Source of the DNA: Planctomycetaceae bacterium | Lineage (GTDB): Bacteria > Planctomycetota > Planctomycetia > Planctomycetales > Planctomycetaceae | DNA: 44,632 bases | NCBI GenBank assembly: GCA_003445035.1 | Contig: DLVV01000397.1 | Coordinates: 1 to 44,632 of the forward strand | Direction: 5' to 3' | Shown here: positions 40,345 through 44,632 of the stretch, piece after piece | How the letters are laid out: each line of letters opens with the position of its first letter | How positions within the stretch are numbered: the stretch's first letter is position 1 | Notes under the pieces: model-generated | Database searches by the model: none | What the model saw: the letters and a program-made list of their open reading frames with translations, nothing else | Told to the model about the DNA's origin: nothing | Translations under genes and position numbers: made by a program

Positions 40345-41985
40345 TCAATGGTTAAGCAGGAATTCGCTCGAGTTGAGCAGTGCCCAGAACACGTCGGCGA
40401 GAGCCGCTGCCGGATCCTTGGTGACTCCACCGGCATCGACATAGGCAACCAGCCCCGCCAGCCGTTTCGCTCCGGGCCGCCGCCCCAGTGCCGCCAGGTA
40501 CAGGGCTTCGACACGGTCGCCGGTCCCCAGTGCCGGAAACTCGACGACCGCCGTGAGAGTTCGGCTGCGGTCCAGGCTCGTGGCTTCGGAGACGAAGCCG
40601 CCGTTCATCAGTGCCAGGGCCTGCAGGATCGTGGTGCGTTGCTGAGTCGGACGGCTCGAATCGTCACCGAACAACTCGACGAACTCGCTACGAACCGAAT
40701 CGGGGACACCCGGTCCGGTCGGCGTGCGGTCGACTGCCGCTGGCACATAACCGGTAGCCTGGGCGAGGCTGTCAAAGATCTGCTCGGGCGAGAGCCCCTT
40801 GACGGCCATTCTCGAAAACAGCCTCGGCCTTTGCTGCGAGGGATCGGTCTGCCGACTGGTCCGCTGGTAAGCATCGCTGGCCACAATCGATCGCAGGATG
40901 TGGCGGACATCGAACTTGTGCGAGGCGAATTCGGAAGCGAGCAGGTCAAGCAGCTTCGGATGGCTCGGCGGATTGTCGGCAGTGAAGTCGTCAGGAGGAT
41001 CGACCAGGCCGATTCCGAACATCTGCGACCACAGGCGATTGACCGCAGCCCTGGCGAAATAGGGGTTCTTGCCGGTGATCATCCAGTCGGCCAACAGCTT
41101 GCGAGCGCCACGGGTCTGTGTCGGCAGTGGCCGGGACCCATCGAGAAAAACCGGCCCGACACTCGTATCGGTCCCCGGAATCTCCAGCTCCCGGCGGTCG
41201 GCCACCTCGCGAATCGCTGCCAGAAAACCACCACGTCCCTGGCGTTCCATCCCCGCAAAGAATGCCGCAAAGCTCCAAAAGTCGCTCTGCTTCCAGTTGT
41301 CGAAAGGATGGTCATGACACTGGGCACATTCAATCCGAATCCCCAGGAAGGTCCGAGCCGTACTGGCAGCAAGGTTCTCGGGCTTGATCTGCTTGGCCTG
41401 GTAGAACGCCAGCGGCGAGGGCCGATCGGCCTGGCCGGAAATCTCCCGGGGGTTTCCCGTCGCGGCCAGCGGCACCGTCACGATCTCGCGGACCATCTCC
41501 GCGTAACTGGTGTCATCGGTCAACTTCTGACGCAGCCAGGCCTCGAACGCAGGAACCAGGACCCGGATCTGTGGATCCGCCTGGGTCTCAGGCAGCAGGG
41601 CCTTTCGCCAGACGTTGGAGAAATGGACTACGTAGAGTGAGCTGTCGAGCAGTTCGTCAACAACCTTCCGCCGTTTGTCGGGATCGCGATCGGCCAGGAA
41701 CCGCCGGACTCGCGTCGAGGGAGGAATGCGGCCACCGAGGTCGAGAAAGACACGACGAAGGAACTCGGCGTCGTCGGCCACCGGAGCCGGCGTGATGTTT
41801 TCGGCCGCCAGTCGCCGCTGGATCACGCCGTCAATTCCCGCCGCCAGGTCAACAACTTCGTCCCCACGTGCCGCGGCACACGTCGTTGCCAGCAACAGCA
41901 GGACAGTGGCAGACCGCAGCACGGTGGTCACCTTCGAGAAGAACCCGGGCCCCCCGACCGTACAGTTGGCGCCGAGGACTGCCAA
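40345..41985 (-). CDS. DUF1549/DUF1553 protein, partner of DUF1501
   Basis: The protein has 546 residues. The chosen start is a TTG at 41985 because GGAG lies 7 bases upstream; a GTG at 41931 would remove 18 residues and give a more standard signal peptide (TTVLRSATVLLLLATTCAAA) but has no clear RBS. DUF1549 runs from about 45 to 260 and includes a canonical C-x2-C-H in IECAQCHDHPFDNW (Cys220, Cys223, His224). DUF1553 spans about 290-540 with NPYFARAAVNRLWSQMFG and SVRSEFVELFGDDSSRPTQQ. Unlike the protein at 15454-17943 it has no N-terminal Ig-like or C-x4-C-H part. It precedes the DUF1501 gene on the same strand. Function unknown; export and heme binding are inferred. Confidence 0.9.
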   Translation of the reverse strand: MAVLGANCTVGGPGFFSKVTTVLRSATVLLLLATTCAAARGDEVVDLAAGIDGVIQRRLAAENITPAPVADDAEFLRRVFLDLGGRIPPSTRVRRFLADRDPDKRRKVVDELLDSSLYVVHFSNVWRKALLPETQADPQIRVLVPAFEAWLRQKLTDDTSYAEMVREIVTVPLAATGNPREISGQADRPSPLAFYQAKQIKPENLAASTARTFLGIRIECAQCHDHPFDNWKQSDFWSFAAFFAGMERQGRGGFLAAIREVADRRELEIPGTDTSVGPVFLDGSRPLPTQTRGARKLLADWMITGKNPYFARAAVNRLWSQMFGIGLVDPPDDFTADNPPSHPKLLDLLASEFASHKFDVRHILRSIVASDAYQRTSRQTDPSQQRPRLFSRMAVKGLSPEQIFDSLAQATGYVPAAVDRTPTGPGVPDSVRSEFVELFGDDSSRPTQQRTTILQALALMNGGFVSEATSLDRSRTLTAVVEFPALGTGDRVEALYLAALGRRPGAKRLAGLVAYVDAGGVTKDPAAALADVFWALLNSSEFLLNH

Positions 41986-41992
41986 GAGACGG

Positions 41993-41996
41993 CTCC
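41993..41996 (-). promoter_or_regulatory. Shine-Dalgarno of the TTG-started DUF1549/DUF1553 gene
   Basis: GGAG on the minus strand lies 7 bases before TTG 41985. It supports the rare TTG start over GTG 41931. Confidence 0.45.
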
Positions 41997-42002
41997 GCCT
42001 GG

Positions 42003-43361
42003 CTACAACGACGCCGCGGTCGCCTTCAAGGCCTCCACGGCCTCCGCCCCGGTCTTCAACTCGGCGTACTCCGGCGGAGCGTAGGTCGCCACGGCGTCGA
42101 AGTGCGAGCCGGAGATCGCCATCCCGATCAGGTCTTCGGCCGAGAGCGTCAGGCGACCGGCACGGCGGGTCAGGTCGAACCGGATGCCTCCCACGCCCTC
42201 GTAGCTCCGGTACACCACCTCGGTGCAGACCAGCCGATCGGCACGGCTGAAATCGAAATCGAAGTCGTAGGACTTGCCGGTATGGAACATCCCTCGTGCC
42301 ATCGCATCATAGATCTCGTCGAGTTCCAGCTGCGGCCTGAGCACGGTGATCGCGTCGCTGGCAAACGGTGAACTCAAAGACCGCACCAGCACGCCGTCCT
42401 TCAACGCCTCGTGCACTCGACTCGTTTCACCCTCGTCGCACCCGAGCAGGTGCTCCCAGTGCGGCCGGACATGCTCGTGATCGCCGAATCCCGCCGCGGT
42501 CAACTCGTCGCGGGTCCCAAGATAGAGAGCGGCGTGCGGCCAGTAGCCGGGCAGGAAGTAGTTGGTCAGAGCATGTTCCTTGCGGACGACCAGGACATCA
42601 CCGGGTCGCAGCAGATCCCTGAGTTGATTCTCGATCTCGTCGGGCAGACCGGGTTGATGACCGCGGACAAGGTAGCGATTGGAGACAGCACTCGAGACCG
42701 ATTTCTGCAGGCCATAGAGCGCCCGTGAGAGCAGGTCGCCCTTGATCACCTCGACAACCTGCCTGGCGCGGACCCGGGCACGCAACACCGCGTAGTTGGC
42801 CAGCGAGACGTCGGTCGCCACCTGCAGACGCTCGATCAGGGACGGCAGGCGCTCGATCTCCGTGCCCACAACCAGCTTCACCAGCGCCTCGTGGTTCTCG
42901 TCGAAGTACTTCGTCGCGTGATAGAGATGCCAGGTGTGAACCGGATTGGTCAGCGAGGACTGCACGGTGTCATAGAGGCGCTCAGGAATCCCGAAGTGGG
43001 GAGCCGGTTCATTGAGCTTGCCGCGCACAACTGGACGGTCGTGAAATTCGTCGCGGAGAAACCGGGCGGCATCGACCAGCACCAGGGCACCGGCAAACCC
43101 GACCAGGAAGTTGCTATCGACGTGCTGCGCGTCCCTCATCTCCTCGACGAGTTCCAGCAACGCGTTGCGACTCTGCCAGTACGAAACCAGCAAGTGACGA
43201 ACCTCTTCATCTTCGCTGGGCGTGAAGTAACCGCGCTCACTCGATGCGGCGGCTTCGGCAAGAATGCTGGCCGAGCGTTTGAGTCGATCGAACTGATCGG
43301 CCACGGCCAACACGGTTCGCGCACCGGCCATTGTCACTTCGCCGATTGCGCCGTCGTTCAT
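42003..43361 (-). CDS. YiiX-like permuted papain-fold protein (NlpC/P60 superfamily)
   Basis: The protein has 452 residues. The C-terminal half is a permuted NlpC/P60 (YiiX, orthopoxvirus G6R-like) domain: LLRPGDVLVVRKEHALTNYF opens it, His276 lies in WPHAALYLG, and the nucleophile candidate Cys379 in RLVCTEVVYRSYEG. Order (His before Cys) is the permuted one. These enzymes are usually amidases or lipid hydrolases acting on peptidoglycan or lipids. The N-terminal 240 residues are mainly helical, with no recognised family (FDRLKRSASILAEAAASSER), and no signal peptide is visible. It starts 44 bases downstream of the amidohydrolase and ends 17 bases before the DUF1549/DUF1553 start. Permuted members often sit in membrane-bound contexts, but none is seen here. 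Confidence 0.8.
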   Translation of the reverse strand: MNDGAIGEVTMAGARTVLAVADQFDRLKRSASILAEAAASSERGYFTPSEDEEVRHLLVSYWQSRNALLELVEEMRDAQHVDSNFLVGFAGALVLVDAARFLRDEFHDRPVVRGKLNEPAPHFGIPERLYDTVQSSLTNPVHTWHLYHATKYFDENHEALVKLVVGTEIERLPSLIERLQVATDVSLANYAVLRARVRARQVVEVIKGDLLSRALYGLQKSVSSAVSNRYLVRGHQPGLPDEIENQLRDLLRPGDVLVVRKEHALTNYFLPGYWPHAALYLGTRDELTAAGFGDHEHVRPHWEHLLGCDEGETSRVHEALKDGVLVRSLSSPFASDAITVLRPQLELDEIYDAMARGMFHTGKSYDFDFDFSRADRLVCTEVVYRSYEGVGGIRFDLTRRAGRLTLSAEDLIGMAISGSHFDAVATYAPPEYAELKTGAEAVEALKATAASL

Positions 43362-43405
43362 TGTCCGCCGATCTCCACATCCCAGGAACCGGGCATCCTA
43401 CCACA

Positions 43406-44401
43406 CTAGGCAGTGGCCACGGCCTGTGACGGCTGACGGCCCGGCAATACGTCGACCGGTTGCGGCTCGAACCAGGCCAACCCCTGGGTGGCGTAGCCCG
43501 AGCTAAAATCGAACGACTGCTTGATCGCCAGGTCGACATCCAGCGGATTGCGTGTCGCACCGGGACGGAATCCTGCCCGCCGGATGTAGGGACCGCGAGC
43601 CGGGGGGAAGGGGTAATCGCTGCCGTGCAGCAACCGGCTTCGCAACGATTCGGATTCGCCGGCCAATCTCCCCAACGCCTTCCAACGCGGCCAGGTCGCC
43701 AGGATCGAGGTGTCACCGAAGAGATTCGGGAAACGGTGCATCATCTCGACGAAACCCGGATAGTAATCCTCGCGGTCGAACGACGTGCAGGTCCCGCAGT
43801 GAGCGGCGATCACCCTCAGGCCGTGATCGAGTGGTCGGACCAGACGGCGGGGATCGGTGAATTTCTGCGAAATCACCCGGCAAGAGTGCTCGTAGCCGGT
43901 GTGGAACATCAGGATCACGTCGAGCTCGGCAGCCAGCCGGTAGAACGGCTCGAACTCGGGCAGAGACGGGTCGACACCCTGGATCGCCGTGTGAACCTTG
44001 ATCAGCCGGGAACCCGCCGCGGCGCAACGTTCCAGCTCTTCCAGCGCATCACGCCGCAGCGGGTTGATCGAACATCCGGCCAGGATCTTCTCGTGACGCC
44101 CCGCCAACTCGAGCACGTAATCGTTGGAAACGTAGACGTGAGTTCGCTCCGCGTCGGGCTCACCGTCATCCCGGTACACGGCGTCCTGGGCCAGCACCAC
44201 CGCTCGTGAGAGACTCGACTCGTCGAGCTGCCTCACCAGCCGGTTCCGGATCTGATCGCTGCGAGTTTCACCAGGTTCACGATCCAGCCCGGTGAGACGA
44301 ACGATCAGCCGCGTCAGCCACCGCCGCCGGGTTTCTTCGGAGAGGAACCCCTGCCGAGGATCCTCACCCCAGCAGAAGACGTGTGTGTGGATGTCGAGCA
44401 T
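43406..44401 (-). CDS. Amidohydrolase family metal enzyme
   Basis: The protein has 331 residues from ATG 44401, with GAGG seven bases upstream; the frame is open further up to 44494 but that part is not protein-like. The metal ligands of the amidohydrolase (TIM barrel) family are visible: MLDIHTHVF (His5, His7) at the N-terminus, His in LMFHTGYEHS, His in VIAAHCGT, and the C-terminal Asp in LLHGSDYPFPP. There is a Lys (IKVHTAIQ) but not at the usual carboxylated-Lys position, so this resembles the amidohydrolase-2 group (decarboxylases and hydrolases). No signal peptide is visible, so it is cytoplasmic. The substrate is not predictable. The YiiX-like gene follows after 44 bases. Confidence 0.88.
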   Translation of the reverse strand: MLDIHTHVFCWGEDPRQGFLSEETRRRWLTRLIVRLTGLDREPGETRSDQIRNRLVRQLDESSLSRAVVLAQDAVYRDDGEPDAERTHVYVSNDYVLELAGRHEKILAGCSINPLRRDALEELERCAAAGSRLIKVHTAIQGVDPSLPEFEPFYRLAAELDVILMFHTGYEHSCRVISQKFTDPRRLVRPLDHGLRVIAAHCGTCTSFDREDYYPGFVEMMHRFPNLFGDTSILATWPRWKALGRLAGESESLRSRLLHGSDYPFPPARGPYIRRAGFRPGATRNPLDVDLAIKQSFDFSSGYATQGLAWFEPQPVDVLPGRQPSQAVATA

Positions 44402-44474
44402 GGCCGGTCCTCGTCGTTGGCGATGGTACTTGCAAGTGTCCCGATAAGACAAAAGCGAAGACCGATACCGGATA

Positions 44475-44632
44475 TCACGCGAGAACGAGGTCAAGAATCG
44501 ATTTCACGTCGGGACGATCCACCGGCACCCGCATCACGTGGTGCAATTTTACACCGCCGAAGGGGTCCAACAGCACGTCACCGCCCAGCTGGTAAACGTC
44601 TCCGGCCGGAGGTCTCAGGCGACGTCCCTTGA
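44475..44632 (-). CDS. C-terminal end of a peroxiredoxin-like protein (partial)
   Basis: On the minus strand a frame is open from the window edge to a TGA at 44475-44477, giving the last about 51 residues. The sequence reads VYQLGGDVLLDPFGGV, then VPVDRPDVKSILDLVLA. This resembles the closing strand and helix of AhpC/TSA-like or PRXL2-type redoxins (Q-L-G-G-D/T, a D-P/D-x-G-x-V turn, then D-R-P and a final helix). The active-site Cys would lie outside the window. The identification rests on a short tail. It lies 73 bases upstream of the amidohydrolase on the same strand and may begin that operon. Confidence 0.5.
   Translation of the reverse strand, partial: KGRRLRPPAGDVYQLGGDVLLDPFGGVKLHHVMRVPVDRPDVKSILDLVLA

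Noticed and set aside
40348..41640. 430-residue open frame on the plus strand
   Set aside because: It is antisense to the DUF1549/DUF1553 gene, which carries the CAQCHDHPFD motif.
1..44632. CRISPR arrays, tRNA or rRNA genes, insertion sequences, prophage
   Set aside because: I saw no regularly spaced repeats, tRNA cloverleaf ends, rRNA-like sequence, transposase or integrase motifs. The only repeats found are the short ones listed.

Overview
The window looks like chromosomal DNA of a high-GC planctomycete (Planctomycetota). The evidence is the set of lineage-typical families: two separate DUF1549/DUF1553 proteins (one next to a cytochrome c-WD40 protein, one next to a DUF1501 protein), secreted FG-GAP and PQQ-type beta-propeller proteins, a zinc-ribbon membrane protein, and several secreted proteins with no recognisable family. 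Nearly all of the sequence is coding. There are no rRNA or tRNA genes, CRISPR arrays, transposases or phage genes, so this reads as stable chromosome rather than an island.

Layout. 1-4.0 kb (+): the end of an Ala/Lys-rich protein, aspartyl-tRNA synthetase (aspS), a group I cysteine desulfurase and a lipoprotein-type peptidoglycan amidase. 4.0-8.3 kb (-): SppA-type signal peptide peptidase, overlapping a secreted FG-GAP propeller protein. 8.6-12.6 kb: a secreted orphan, a degenerate alpha/beta hydrolase, bioD and a zinc-ribbon membrane protein. 12.6-19.5 kb (-): a cytochrome c-WD40 protein, a DUF1549/DUF1553 protein and an aldo/keto reductase, followed by a GH57-fold protein that has lost its catalytic motifs. 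19.7-24.5 kb: ferredoxin plus nitrilase (-), leucyl aminopeptidase (+), and a DHDPS-family lyase and a LolD-like ATPase (-). 24.5-24.9 kb is the only long non-coding gap and holds a strong hairpin.

24.9-28.2 kb (+) is a three-gene unit: a Cys-containing anchored exported protein, an FtsX-like permease with coiled coils, and a LolD-like ATPase. 28.3-31.9 kb (+) is a 1226-residue secreted propeller / methyltransferase-like / propeller / malectin-like protein. 32.0-35.7 kb (+) holds a tandem-duplicated ModA-like binding protein, a ModB permease, a MoaD-like ubiquitin-fold protein and a ThiF/MoeB-type adenylyltransferase. This is a molybdate/cofactor-flavoured group with no visible ModC. 35.7-39.0 kb (+) is an ABC-2 exporter whose permease carries a large propeller-like insertion; its genes are joined to each other and to the ThiF gene by 4-base ATGA overlaps. 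39.0-44.6 kb (-) is a run of a peroxiredoxin-like fragment, an amidohydrolase, a YiiX-like permuted papain-fold protein, DUF1549/DUF1553 and DUF1501.

The best candidates for something undescribed are the 24.9-28.2 kb trio, the ABC-2 permease with its inserted propeller, the secreted propeller-methyltransferase fusion, the catalytically dead GH57 protein, and the tandem ModA/ModB/MoaD/ThiF group. All domain calls come from reading the translated sequence; no database search was run.
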